Assembly: GCA_041940305.1 (NCBI GenBank)
Contig: JBGTSJ010000007.1
Coordinates: 124,001-188,000, forward strand
DNA from: JBGTSJ01 sp041940305
GTDB lineage: Bacteria > Planctomycetota > Planctomycetia > Planctomycetales > Planctomycetaceae
Length of the DNA: 64,000 bases
Direction: 5' to 3'
Part shown: piece by piece, positions 17,118 through 25,690 of the stretch
Layout of the letters: each line of letters opens with the position of its first letter
Numbering within the stretch: the first letter of the stretch is position 1
Notes under the pieces: model-generated
Told to the model about the DNA's origin: nothing
The model's database searches: none
Seen by the model: the letters and a program-made list of their open reading frames with translations, nothing else
Position numbers and translations under genes: made by a program

Positions 17118-19004
17118 ATGGTGACGCTCGCGATTGCGATCGGTTCGTTCTTCGGGTTCATCATCGCCTACAACACCTACGGGCGGTGGCTGGCGAGGCG
17201 GATCTTCAATCTCGATCCGCAGGCCGACGTGCCGAGCGTGGTGCTCAACGACGATCGGGACTTTGTGCCAACGTCCCGCGGCATCGTGTTCGGGCACCAC
17301 TTCACCAGCATTGCGGGGACCGGACCGATCGTCGGGCCGGCGATCGCCATCATGTGGGGCTGGGTGCCGGCGCTGCTGTGGGTGCTGCTGGGATCGGTAT
17401 TCATCGGGGCCGTGCACGACTTCGGGGCGCTGGTCGTGAGCCTGCGGAACCGGGGGCAGACGGTAGGAGACATTGCGGGGCGGGTGCTGACGCCGCGGAC
17501 GCGGTTCGTGTTTCTGTCAATCCTGCTGTTCGGGCTGTGGGTCGTGCTGGCGATCTTCGGACTGGTGATCGCGTCGGTGTTTAAGATGTTCCCGGAGTCG
17601 ATCCTGCCAGTGTTCCTGCAGATCCCGATCGCGGTCGGCATCGGGCTGTGGCTGCATCGTAAAGGGGCGCACCTGCTGATCCCGTCGTTGATCGCGCTGG
17701 GGCTGATGTATCTGACGGTCTGGTTCGGTGCGGAGTGCCCGGGGCTGACGTGGAGCGGCGGGGCGATCGGCGAGTCGATCCGTTCGCTCAATACGGCGCT
17801 GAGCAACTGGCCGCTCTGGCTGTGGACGGCGATTCTGCTGGGGTACTGCTACGTGGCGAGCGTGCTGCCGGTCTGGATCCTGCTGCAGCCCCGGGACTAC
17901 ATCAACAGCCTGCAGTTGATCTCCACGCTGGCTCTGGTGCTGGTGGGAGTGGCAGTGGCGGCCGTAGTGGGTCTCAATGGGCAACCGGTGGAGTTCGTGG
18001 CGCCGGCGGTGCAGTGGTCGCCGCTCAATGCGCCGCCGATGTGGCCGCTGCTGTTCATCACGATCGCGTGCGGAGCGATTAGCGGGTTTCACTGCCTGGT
18101 GTCGAGCGGGACGTCGAGCAAGCAGATCAAGTGCGAGACCGATGCGCAGTTCGTCGGTTACGGGTCGATGCTGACGGAGGGATTCCTGGCCGTGCTGGTG
18201 ATCCTCGCGGTGGGGGCGGGAATCGGGCTGGGGTGGGAGGCCAACTACCCGGGGCTGAAAGGGACGGCGCTGTGGAACACCGTCTATGGCGACTGGCTAT
18301 CCGCCGACAAGGGACTGGGGGTCAAGATCGGCGCGTACGTGGTCGGGACGGCGAACTTCCTCGAGGCAATGGGACTGAACCGCACGATGGCGAAGGCGAT
18401 TATGGGAGTGCTGGTCGCCTCGTTTGCGGGGACGACGCTAGATACCGCGTGCCGTCTCCAGCGGTATGTGATCCAGGAGTTGGGTGCCGCCGGGCTCAAG
18501 ACCGCGCCGGCGGTGCGGCCGATTCTGGCGCCGCTGACGAACGCCCACGTGGCGACGCTGCTGGCGATCGTGACGGCGTTTGCACTGGCCATGTGCCCGA
18601 TGCCGGGTCAGGGCTGGAGCGCTGAGACAATCGGCAAGGGGGGAATGCTGCTGTGGCCGCTGTTCGGGGCGACCAACCAGTTGCTGGCGGGACTGGCGTT
18701 CCTAGTGGTGACGTTCTGGCTGTGGCGGCGAGGGAAGCCGGTGTGGTTCATCGCGATCCCGACGGTATTCATGCTGATCATGCCGGCCTGGGCGCTGCTG
18801 GTGCAGATGTTTGGTGACACGGGGTGGCTGGCGACGAAGAGCTGGCTGCTGCTGTTCATCGGCTGCGTGGCGCTGGTGTTGGAGGCGTGGATGCTGCTGG
18901 AGGCAGTGCTGGTGTGGCCGCGCGCGAAGGGCGTGCTGGAAGAGGCGTTGCCGCCGCTCAAGCTGCCGGCGCGTGGGGAGGCGGCGAGGGCGGAGGCGGT
19001 GTAA
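17118..19004 (+). CDS. cstA: Carbon starvation protein CstA (peptide/pyruvate permease)
   Basis: 628 residues, strongly hydrophobic with about 16-18 membrane segments. CstA signatures are present: an N-terminal AYNTYGRWLARRIF segment, VPTSRGIVFGHHFTSIAGTG (about 50-69), GAVHDFGALVVSLRN (about 97-111), ISGFHCLVSSGTSSKQI (about 315) and WPLFGATNQLLAGLAF (about 515). CstA takes up peptides and, in enterobacteria, pyruvate during carbon limitation. Usual partners (a short YbdD-type protein, a BtsS/BtsR-like sensor) are not seen here. The start ATG 17118 places the first membrane helix at the N-terminus. Confidence 0.95.
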   Translation: MVTLAIAIGSFFGFIIAYNTYGRWLARRIFNLDPQADVPSVVLNDDRDFVPTSRGIVFGHHFTSIAGTGPIVGPAIAIMWGWVPALLWVLLGSVFIGAVHDFGALVVSLRNRGQTVGDIAGRVLTPRTRFVFLSILLFGLWVVLAIFGLVIASVFKMFPESILPVFLQIPIAVGIGLWLHRKGAHLLIPSLIALGLMYLTVWFGAECPGLTWSGGAIGESIRSLNTALSNWPLWLWTAILLGYCYVASVLPVWILLQPRDYINSLQLISTLALVLVGVAVAAVVGLNGQPVEFVAPAVQWSPLNAPPMWPLLFITIACGAISGFHCLVSSGTSSKQIKCETDAQFVGYGSMLTEGFLAVLVILAVGAGIGLGWEANYPGLKGTALWNTVYGDWLSADKGLGVKIGAYVVGTANFLEAMGLNRTMAKAIMGVLVASFAGTTLDTACRLQRYVIQELGAAGLKTAPAVRPILAPLTNAHVATLLAIVTAFALAMCPMPGQGWSAETIGKGGMLLWPLFGATNQLLAGLAFLVVTFWLWRRGKPVWFIAIPTVFMLIMPAWALLVQMFGDTGWLATKSWLLLFIGCVALVLEAWMLLEAVLVWPRAKGVLEEALPPLKLPARGEAARAEAV

Positions 19005-19113
19005 TCGGGTTACTGCTGAGAGTAGCGTGGAGTCGTCGCGTCTGCTTGCGGAGTCGGGACGCATTCAGACGTAGTCCCGGTGTTCACTCTGGCTGGAAGG
19101 GCACGCAGCGGAC

Positions 19114-19131
19114 GGCACAGAGGACTGTGCC
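19114..19131. repeat. Hairpin GGCACAG-AGGA-CTGTGCC, copy 2
   Basis: The same stem and flanks (AGCGGAC before, TGCGAC after) as at 10265-10282, with one loop change (AGAA to AGGA). The preceding 14 bases ACGCAGCGGACGGC also occur at 31207-31220 without the hairpin. It lies between cstA and the small membrane protein gene. Confidence 0.7.
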
Positions 19132-19178
19132 TGCGACTTTAGAAGGACGTGTCCTATCCGAATGGAGATGGCATCGTC

Positions 19179-19640
19179 ATGGCGCTGGAGGAATCTGCCA
19201 TACTGGAGTTGATTTCGGCAATTGATGCAGAGGTGAAGGACCGAACAGCGGTTTCCCGGTCGGGCCTCGGCAAGCCCCAGAATTACGTCTTTATCACGGC
19301 CGACCGGGACGGATGCCTCAGCCTTGCCAGGATGTGTCTCGCGGCCGCTGCTTCCAAGCGGCGGTCGGACGGTACGTATCCATCAATCACGCTCGAGGGC
19401 CGGCACAATCAGATCTGTGGAGCCAGTGACGCGGACATCGTCATTGGCGCAATCAGGAGAGAAGACGTTGTTCCGATTCCATCCGAAGTGGTCGCCCGCC
19501 GACAACGGGAAGCCAGACGCCGAAGTTGGGGCTGCCTGGCAACTGGATGGATCGTGGGCATCGCCGCGTTCGTCCTGATGATCTCCGGGATCTTCTTCTG
19601 GGTGATGATGCTGGAGGGAGCCCTGCAGTTTACCCGTTGA
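19179..19640 (+). CDS. Small C-terminally anchored hypothetical protein
   Basis: 153 residues from ATG 19179, preceded by GGAG eleven bases upstream; a GTG at 19149 is also possible. The first 120 residues are soluble and of mixed character. A single strong hydrophobic segment near the C-terminus (WGCLATGWIVGIAAFVLMIS and onward, about 117-145) suggests a tail anchor. No family is recognised and the neighbours give no clue. Confidence 0.6.
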   Translation: MALEESAILELISAIDAEVKDRTAVSRSGLGKPQNYVFITADRDGCLSLARMCLAAAASKRRSDGTYPSITLEGRHNQICGASDADIVIGAIRREDVVPIPSEVVARRQREARRRSWGCLATGWIVGIAAFVLMISGIFFWVMMLEGALQFTR

Positions 19641-19685
19641 AGGTTGCCTCAAAGCCCCGGCGACGATCACTGGTCCGAATCCACT

Positions 19686-21065
19686 TCACATCTGCTGACA
19701 CGCCAGCGTCGAGGCGGGGGCGTCGCTGGTGCTGAGGCATTGCAACAGGCGGGCGAAGGTGAGAACGGCGTCGCAGGCGGGGGCCTGGTCGCGGAACCAG
19801 CAGCGGCCGGCGGCGTCGGCCGCGAGCAGCGCGTCTGACTGCTGGAGCGCCCGGCAGTTCGATTCGCGAGTTCCAGCTGCCGTCACGACGTTCCACCCCG
19901 CGCGACTGAGCGCTGCGACCTCGGCCGGCGGGAGCGATTCATCGACGATCAGTTGTCCTGATGGCGCACGTCGATCGCACTGCCTTGCCAGCACCGAAAT
20001 CAGTCTCGTCAGCGGGATCACGCGGCCGCGTTCGTTGAGCACGCGGATCGATTGCCCGTCATCGCCGATGAGGACTCCGGCATGCAGATGCGAGTCCTTG
20101 ATGGTGGCCGCCAGGCGGGACAGGGAGACGGGCGCGCTCGCGAGCGGCGCATCCTGCGCGTCAGGCGAGGAGATCCAGTGCAGTCGACAGGGGAGTTCTG
20201 CGAACAGCTCCTGCAGCACTGGCGTCACAGCCGACGCGAGGCAGGCGACGCCGATCTGCAGGGGACGGAGCGCGTGAAAATGATGTCGCAACGCGTCGAG
20301 ATAGGGAGCCGTTGCGCGGAAAGTCGTCTGGCTGCCGCCGCGGCGGGTCGGGCGAGGGATCGCGCCCCGGGCGACGTCTTCAACACGATCGAGGCTGAGT
20401 CCCTGCGACCAGGGGACGGCGTGGCGTTCGAGAAAGTCAAGACCGGTCATTGCGGCTCCGAAGCCATGGCCGGTGACGCAAACGCCACCGTCGCTCTCCA
20501 GGTGCTCGACGGCAAACCAGAAGCAGGGGAGACTCACGAGTCCCACGTCGATGACGTGGCAGCCCATGCGGCGGAGGGCCGCGGCAACGCCGACAGCGAT
20601 TTCAGGAGAGGCGGGCCGGGCATCACGGCCGAGAACGATTGTGGGCCGGGGAGGTTGAGAGGGCAGGGTGAGATCATCATCGTCGGAGCGGCCGTGGAGG
20701 GGACGGCGCTCCCGTAACAGGGATGCAAATGCAGCGGCGTACTGCTCGGCCTGCGGGCGACCCAACTCGTTGAGATAGACTCCGCGGATGCCTTCGGGCG
20801 ATATCAATGAGGAGCGGACCTCGCGGCGCGCGACGCGGTCGATGCGCTCGACAATCTGCCGCGGGAGATTCCCGGTGTCGTGACGATGCTCGCAGGCTCT
20901 GCAGGCGGGGTAGTACGCGGCCAGGCGCGCGAGGTGCACCGAGCGCGAGATCGGGTGCGATTCGCCCGGACAGCAGTAGGCATCGGAGGCGATGCGGAGC
21001 GTGTGTGCTCGCTCGCCGCCGCCGGCCGGCTCTGCTGTAATGTGTGCGTCCGCGGTGCTTGGCAC
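19686..21065 (-). CDS. Phosphohexomutase-like protein with degraded catalytic motifs and an N-terminal Cys cluster
   Basis: 459 residues. The alpha-D-phosphohexomutase fold is recognisable: EGIRGVYLNELGRP (91-104, like the family's GIRG motif) and VLGRDARPASPEI (144-156, like GrDtRxSS). The catalytic loop TASHNP is replaced by TGHGFG (198-203), putting His where the phosphoserine should be. The metal loop DGDGDR is replaced by GDDGQS (334-339), and the sugar-binding GExSG motif reads AADAAG (415-420). No phosphate-binding fourth domain is obvious. The N-terminus has CC at 31-32 and CRAC (55-58) followed by EHRHD, a possible metal site. It is therefore probably a non-catalytic homologue. It is divergent from holA. 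Confidence 0.75.
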   Translation of the reverse strand: MPSTADAHITAEPAGGGERAHTLRIASDAYCCPGESHPISRSVHLARLAAYYPACRACEHRHDTGNLPRQIVERIDRVARREVRSSLISPEGIRGVYLNELGRPQAEQYAAAFASLLRERRPLHGRSDDDDLTLPSQPPRPTIVLGRDARPASPEIAVGVAAALRRMGCHVIDVGLVSLPCFWFAVEHLESDGGVCVTGHGFGAAMTGLDFLERHAVPWSQGLSLDRVEDVARGAIPRPTRRGGSQTTFRATAPYLDALRHHFHALRPLQIGVACLASAVTPVLQELFAELPCRLHWISSPDAQDAPLASAPVSLSRLAATIKDSHLHAGVLIGDDGQSIRVLNERGRVIPLTRLISVLARQCDRRAPSGQLIVDESLPPAEVAALSRAGWNVVTAAGTRESNCRALQQSDALLAADAAGRCWFRDQAPACDAVLTFARLLQCLSTSDAPASTLACQQM

Positions 21066-21146
21066 AAACTGCTCCTGCGCTGGGTGCGGGACTGTAGGGC
21101 GCTCCCAACGTCGCCGTCAATTTCAGTTCGTTCTGTTCCACCGATC

Positions 21147-22148
21147 ATGCACGCCACAGCCTTTCTGAGTGCGAAGAAGGAGGTCGCGGTTCCGCCGGTG
21201 GTGGTGCTGCATGGCGGAGAGGCACATTTGAAAGACGCGTGCCGCGAAAAGATCGTTCAGGCGGTACTGGGCGAAGAGGAAGACGCTGCGATCGGGCTGA
21301 CACGTTTCGCCGGACGCGACGCCGAATGGAAGAGCGTCCGGGACGAATTGGTGACGGTGTCGATGTTCGGCGAACGGCGGCTGGTGAGCGTGGAGGACGC
21401 AGAGGACTTCGTCACGCGTCACCGCGCGATGTTGGAATCGTACGCTGATCGTCCGTCGCAGCAGGCGACGCTGGTGCTCGACGTCAAGACGTGGCGGAAG
21501 AACACGAAGCTGGCGAAGAAACTGGCGGACTCGGGACTGGATCTGGACTGTTCCGAGTTGCAGGGGGCGCAACTCTCCGCCTGGCTGGTCGAACAGGCCA
21601 AAGCAGACGGGAAACAACTGTCGCGCGAGGGAGCGGGATTGATGATCGAACTGGCGGGGAGCGGATTGACGCTGCTCGACCAGGAACTGGCGAAGCTGGT
21701 CGCCTACGTGGGGGAACGGGAGCGGATTACGATCGAGGACGTGCGGGCGCTGGTGGGCGGCTGGCGCGCGGAAACGACGTGGAAGATGACCGACTCCGTG
21801 CGGGATGGACGACCTTCGACGGCGCTGCAGGCCCTGGGGAAGTTGCTGGCGGCGGGAGAAGCGCCACAGAAGATTCTGGGAGGCATTAACTACGTATTCC
21901 GCAAGTACAGCCGCGCCACGGAGCTGGCGCGGCAGGGAGCTCCGCTCCGCGCGGCATTGCAGCAGGCTGGAGTGTTTCCGCGCGATCTGGACGCGGCGGA
22001 GAAGTACCTGCGGCGGATCGGGCGGCCGAAGGCGGAGCGAATCCTCCCCTTGCTGGTCAGCGCCGACAGCGGTCTGAAGGGGGGAAGCCGGGTCTCGGAA
22101 CGGCTGCAACTGGAGCAACTGTTGCTGCACCTGGCGGGACGGCTCTAA
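21147..22148 (+). CDS. holA: DNA polymerase III subunit delta
   Basis: 333 residues from ATG 21147. The fold follows HolA: an N-terminal clamp-loader domain starting PPVVVLHGGEAHLKDACRE, a central region with LVSVEDAEDFVTRH and ATLVLDVKTWRKNTKLAKKL, and a C-terminal collar domain (QKILGGINYVFRKYSR to LEQLLLHLAGRL). Delta opens the beta sliding clamp within the clamp-loader complex. As usual for delta it has no intact P-loop. It stands alone here, divergent from the phosphohexomutase-like gene. Confidence 0.9.
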   Translation: MHATAFLSAKKEVAVPPVVVLHGGEAHLKDACREKIVQAVLGEEEDAAIGLTRFAGRDAEWKSVRDELVTVSMFGERRLVSVEDAEDFVTRHRAMLESYADRPSQQATLVLDVKTWRKNTKLAKKLADSGLDLDCSELQGAQLSAWLVEQAKADGKQLSREGAGLMIELAGSGLTLLDQELAKLVAYVGERERITIEDVRALVGGWRAETTWKMTDSVRDGRPSTALQALGKLLAAGEAPQKILGGINYVFRKYSRATELARQGAPLRAALQQAGVFPRDLDAAEKYLRRIGRPKAERILPLLVSADSGLKGGSRVSERLQLEQLLLHLAGRL

Positions 22149-22288
22149 ACCCGCCTGCGACCGGGTGACCAGATTCGGCATCGACAGCGCAGATGAATCA
22201 ATGCATTCCTGAACCGTCACTCCGCGCTTCCGCTCCCGCGTTCAGTGTGTGTGACCCGCGAGAGGGGAGGGTCGAGTCGCGTTCGACC

Positions 22289-22633
22289 TCAGGACCGGGA
22301 CTTGGCCGCCTTCCGTGCGGCGGCAGAGCGTTTGGATTGATTCCGCGCCCGTGTGCGAGCGGCCTTCATGGCAGATGCTGATCGAGCGCTTTTCGAGCGC
22401 GAGGCGGACGCGGCTCCCCCTTTCTTGCCCCCTTTCCGAGCCGGCGCTTTGCTGGTCTTCTTGCCGCGGCCGGATCCCGACTTCTTGCCCCCGCCGGAGG
22501 ACTTGTTCACGGTCGCCCAGGCCCGGCGTTCGGCCTCGTCCTCCGAGACGCCGCGCTCCTTGTACCCCTCTTCGATGTGCTCGGCCTGGCGTTTCTGTTT
22601 GTCCGTGTATGAGGACTTGTCTCCACGTGGCAT
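22289..22633 (-). CDS. Basic KGG-like stress protein with histone-like tail
   Basis: 114 residues. The N-terminal 55 residues (MPRGDKSSYTDKQKRQAEHI, then RGVSEDEAERRAWATVNK) match a widespread small family often annotated as plasmid stabilization protein and usually found among general-stress genes. The C-terminal half is Lys, Arg, Ser, Ala and Gly rich, like a nucleic-acid-binding tail. It is probably a DNA- or RNA-associated stress protein. It heads a run of stress-type genes to 25.4 kb. Confidence 0.8.
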   Translation of the reverse strand: MPRGDKSSYTDKQKRQAEHIEEGYKERGVSEDEAERRAWATVNKSSGGGKKSGSGRGKKTSKAPARKGGKKGGAASASRSKSARSASAMKAARTRARNQSKRSAAARKAAKSRS

Positions 22634-22717
22634 GCGATGCCTCCTGGGATCGTTGAGAAGCGTGGCGGACCACGTGCGGTCGACGCTCGACTAGGAACGG
22701 CGCCAATGCTCCGCGAA

Positions 22718-23230
22718 TCAGACTCGCTCGGCGTGCACGTTGACCTCCTGTTCGGCGATCTCAGTGAGAATTTTGTCGGCGGTTCCTTCCTCGTCGAGCG
22801 TCTCCTGCAGGAGGGCGGCGATGCGGGGCAGGTTCAGCCGCGCCGCGAAGGCGCGGGCGGTGCCGTAGCCGGCGATCTCGTAATGCTCCACGCGCTGGGC
22901 GCACGCGATCAGAGCCGCGTCCTTGACCGCGTGGTCTCCGTCCGCTTGGATGACCTCATCCCCCTCGGTGATCAGGCCCTTCATTGCGTCGCAGGTTTCC
23001 CGCTCCAGATCGACGTCAAGCTCCTCAAAGACCTGCTCGAGACGCTTGACGTGATGTTGCGTCTCCAGTTGATGATTGTGGAAGGCTTGTTTGAGATCGG
23101 GACTGTGAGCGGCGTCAGCCATTTTGGGCAGGGCATCCACGAGCCGGATCTCCGCGTCATAGAGATCCTGCAATTGGACCAGAAGCAGATCATTGAGCGT
23201 GTTGAGGTGCAACTTGGAAAACAAACCCAT
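22718..23230 (-). CDS. DUF892 (YciE/YciF-type) ferritin-like protein
   Basis: 170 residues from ATG 23230, which has a strong AGGAGG ribosome-binding site; the frame extends further without one. The sequence opens with LNDLLLVQLQDLYDAEIRLV and continues as a four-helix bundle with Glu/His positions (QLETQHHVKRLEQVF, HYEIAGYGTARAFA, LDEEGTADKILTEIA) as in the DUF892 family. These ferritin-like proteins bind a di-iron centre and are induced by osmotic or oxidative stress. It fits the surrounding stress cluster. Confidence 0.92.
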   Translation of the reverse strand: MGLFSKLHLNTLNDLLLVQLQDLYDAEIRLVDALPKMADAAHSPDLKQAFHNHQLETQHHVKRLEQVFEELDVDLERETCDAMKGLITEGDEVIQADGDHAVKDAALIACAQRVEHYEIAGYGTARAFAARLNLPRIAALLQETLDEEGTADKILTEIAEQEVNVHAERV

Positions 23231-23377
23231 GACGTCCTCCTGATCGGGCTGGCAACACAGCAGGACGCCGTCCGCCCCGATCGACGAATCGATCGCGACG
23301 GACGGCGAACTGGCATGTCTCGGATTGTCCCGGCAGACGACTCGGGGCCGCTCGCCGGATGAGTCGCGTTTCGTCAA

Positions 23378-23737
23378 TTAGGGAACCGTGGTGTCCGGAA
23401 CCGTAGTTTCCGGAACGGTCGCGTCGGCGTCCGACTCTTCGATCGCGTCGGCGCGGTCTTCACCTTCCGCCTCGATCGCATCGGCCTGGTTCTCGCCGGC
23501 CTCTTCAATGGCATCAGCCTGGTTCTCAACCGCGTCGTTCTCGGCGTTGCCGAAGACGTCCGTGCCGGACTCCTCGCGCATTTCCTCGGCCTGCATCTGC
23601 GTGGCGTCGCGGACGTCGTCCGCCTGCTCCTGGGCGGAGTCGCGGACTGCGTCGGCCTGCTCGTCCTCGTAGGTTTCCGCACAACCGGCGGCGAGGGCCA
23701 GGCCCAGAACAGCCGTCATTCCAAACAAGGTCTTCAT
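23378..23737 (-). CDS. Ala/Glu/Asp repeat lipoprotein
   Basis: 119 residues from ATG 23737. A lipoprotein signal ends in LALAAGC (lipobox near residue 19). The mature part is made of 11-residue repeats of the type NQADAIEEAGE, EDRADAIEESD and QADDVRDATQM, giving a long acidic amphipathic helix. It ends in a short Thr-Val-Pro repeat. Such helices resemble late-embryogenesis-abundant or apolipoprotein-like 11-mers, which fits a desiccation or membrane-protection role, but this is inference. Confidence 0.8.
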   Translation of the reverse strand: MKTLFGMTAVLGLALAAGCAETYEDEQADAVRDSAQEQADDVRDATQMQAEEMREESGTDVFGNAENDAVENQADAIEEAGENQADAIEAEGEDRADAIEESDADATVPETTVPDTTVP

Positions 23738-23881
23738 CTGTCTGCTCCCAATGTGGTGAGATGTCCTTCCCGTGCCAGTCGCAGGAAGGGTTGATTTCGA
23801 CTGGCAGGTGACAAAGGCAAACACTGTGCCGGGAGGATGCGGCGGTGGGTTCAAACCGGCCACCCTCGCCTGTCCCGCCGC

Positions 23882-24130
23882 TCAACCCGCGACGGGATCA
23901 CCCTTTTTCGGCGGAGGTTGCGACGGCTCCGTGGGGGGCGGCGGAATCGGACGCTCCGGCGGAGGCTGCTCCCGCGGAGGCGACTTTTTCGGTTCGGATT
24001 GCCGTGTGGGTCCAATGCCTGCTCGCTGACCTTCCTGCGGTGACTCGCGATCGAGCGGTTCGCCGGCGAGGCGCTCGGACTGCCCAGAGCCGGCAATCTC
24101 AGCGGTTTTTGCGAAATCGGTGTTCTTCAT
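23882..24130 (-). CDS. Small Pro-rich hypothetical protein
   Basis: 82 residues from ATG 24130, preceded by GAAGGGA about nine bases upstream. It is rich in Pro, Glu and Gln, and its C-terminal third is almost entirely Pro, Lys and Glu (for example PPPERPIPPPPTEPSQPPP). It is predicted disordered. It has no recognised family and is supported only by its ribosome-binding site and its place among the stress genes. Confidence 0.45.
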   Translation of the reverse strand: MKNTDFAKTAEIAGSGQSERLAGEPLDRESPQEGQRAGIGPTRQSEPKKSPPREQPPPERPIPPPPTEPSQPPPKKGDPVAG

Positions 24131-24526
24131 CAGACAGAGTCCCTTCAGCAATCCGGAGTTGTTCTTAGTAGTACGTGTCGGACCGGTCGTCATTCTCCAG
24201 AGCCGCTCCACCGCGGGCATCGGGAGTCATCGCAGAACGGGACTGACTTCAGCGCCGCGGAGCTATGGGGGATCACCTGACGCAAATGTGGCCGGCGCGC
24301 GAACAGACTGATCTTTCGTCTATCAGGCGCAGTCCGGCTGTCCCTCAGCGGTCGTCCGATCAACCGCGTGCCTGATTCTCCGGGTTGGCGACTCCCGTCC
24401 GCCCGATCCCCTGATGCTTGTCCGGGGGATAACTTCCGTCACTCGCCGGCCATGTGAGGTCTGGCTTCGCGATGCCGTATGTTCGATCCGGACGCACACT
24501 CACCCGTCATTGGGGAAGGGACTGCC
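24131..24526. promoter_or_regulatory. Divergent intergenic region in the stress cluster
   Basis: About 400 bases lie between the Pro-rich gene (minus strand) and the DUF4142 gene (plus strand). No gene is evident. It must contain promoters in both directions; I could not assign a sigma-factor site with confidence. Confidence 0.45.
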
Positions 24527-25402
24527 ATGTTACTCCGTCACCGAATCACGCTGGCTGCGCTCGCTGCAGGCGCGCTGGCCATGAGCGCGATCGCCGTCGC
24601 CCAGGAGCGCGACCAGCCACGGCGTCCGAACGAGGCGCAAGCGGAGCGCCGCAACACTGACGAGAACGCGCGACGGGACACCACCGGGGACGCGTCGAAG
24701 GCGGACGCCCAACTGGCCGCGTGCCTGATTATCAGCAACAACAAAGAGGTGGCGCTGGCACAGTTCGCCCAGCAGCAGGCGCAGGATCCGGGGGTGAAGG
24801 AGTTCGCCCAGCAGATGATCCAGGACCACGAGCAGTTCGCGGCGGAACTGCAGAAGTTCGCCGAGCAGGGTGGATACAACGAGCAGCAGCTGGCGGTACG
24901 GGGGACGTCAACCGACCGCGCCACCGCCCGCCAGGATCAGCCCGGCGCCGCCGATGACGCGCAGCAGCGACGCGCGGCACGCGATCCGCAGCTTGATCCA
25001 GACGATCCGGCAGGCCGGGACGCGGGAGAGCAGGGGGGGCTAAACTTCGTCAGCCTGAAGCAGGAGATCGCGCAGCAGTGCCTGCAGTCGGCTCAGGAGA
25101 CGCTGTCGGAGAAACCGGAATCGGAGTTCGACAGATGCTACATCACTTCACAGGTGATTGCGCACATGGAGATGATCGATACGCTCAAAGTCAGCCAGAA
25201 GCATGCCTCGCCCGAACTGCAGGCGCTGCTTCAGAAGGGAGAGCAGACGACCAAGCAACATCTGGAGCACGCCGAGCAATTGGCGAAGCAGCTGGAGCAG
25301 GAGGAGGGTGCAACCGGGGAGACCCGCCGCAATCCGACGGAGCGCCGTCCTGACGAAACAAATCGTCCAGAAGGAACGCGCCCGCGGCGTGAGAATCCCT
25401 GA
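24527..25402 (+). CDS. Secreted DUF4142-type protein
   Basis: 291 residues from ATG 24527 (AAGGG six bases upstream). A signal peptide (about 1-26, ending AIAVAQ) is followed by a Gln/Arg-rich linker. The DUF4142 ferritin-like helical domain reads KADAQLAACLIISNNKEVAL, QDPGVKEFAQQMIQDHEQF, then LKQEIAQQCLQSAQ and HMEMIDTLKVSQKHASPELQ. The domain is split by a long Gln/Asp/Arg-rich insert (about 140-185). The C-terminal tail is charged and Pro-rich. DUF4142 proteins are exported helical bundles of unknown function, often stress-linked. Confidence 0.85.
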   Translation: MLLRHRITLAALAAGALAMSAIAVAQERDQPRRPNEAQAERRNTDENARRDTTGDASKADAQLAACLIISNNKEVALAQFAQQQAQDPGVKEFAQQMIQDHEQFAAELQKFAEQGGYNEQQLAVRGTSTDRATARQDQPGAADDAQQRRAARDPQLDPDDPAGRDAGEQGGLNFVSLKQEIAQQCLQSAQETLSEKPESEFDRCYITSQVIAHMEMIDTLKVSQKHASPELQALLQKGEQTTKQHLEHAEQLAKQLEQEEGATGETRRNPTERRPDETNRPEGTRPRRENP

Positions 25403-25690
25403 CGACGAGATTTGAATCCCCGAGCAGCGGCCGGACGCGACGTGAACGTCCGGCAGCGCACGATCGAAGCGAGACCGGCTCCCCACGACAGGTTGAGTTT
25501 CGGGATCCGCAGGATGGGACCAGCTCCCCATGCTGCGGCGCAGCACCCCGAAGTTCCCCGTGGCGACCGGTCTCGCGTTTTTCAGGCCGGCCACCAGGAT
25601 AACGACGTCCGAGGGCCGGCGTACAAACGGTGGGATACCCTCCCGCAAAGCGGATCAGTAGACTCGCAGGCTTTCACCAGGAGGCATGCG

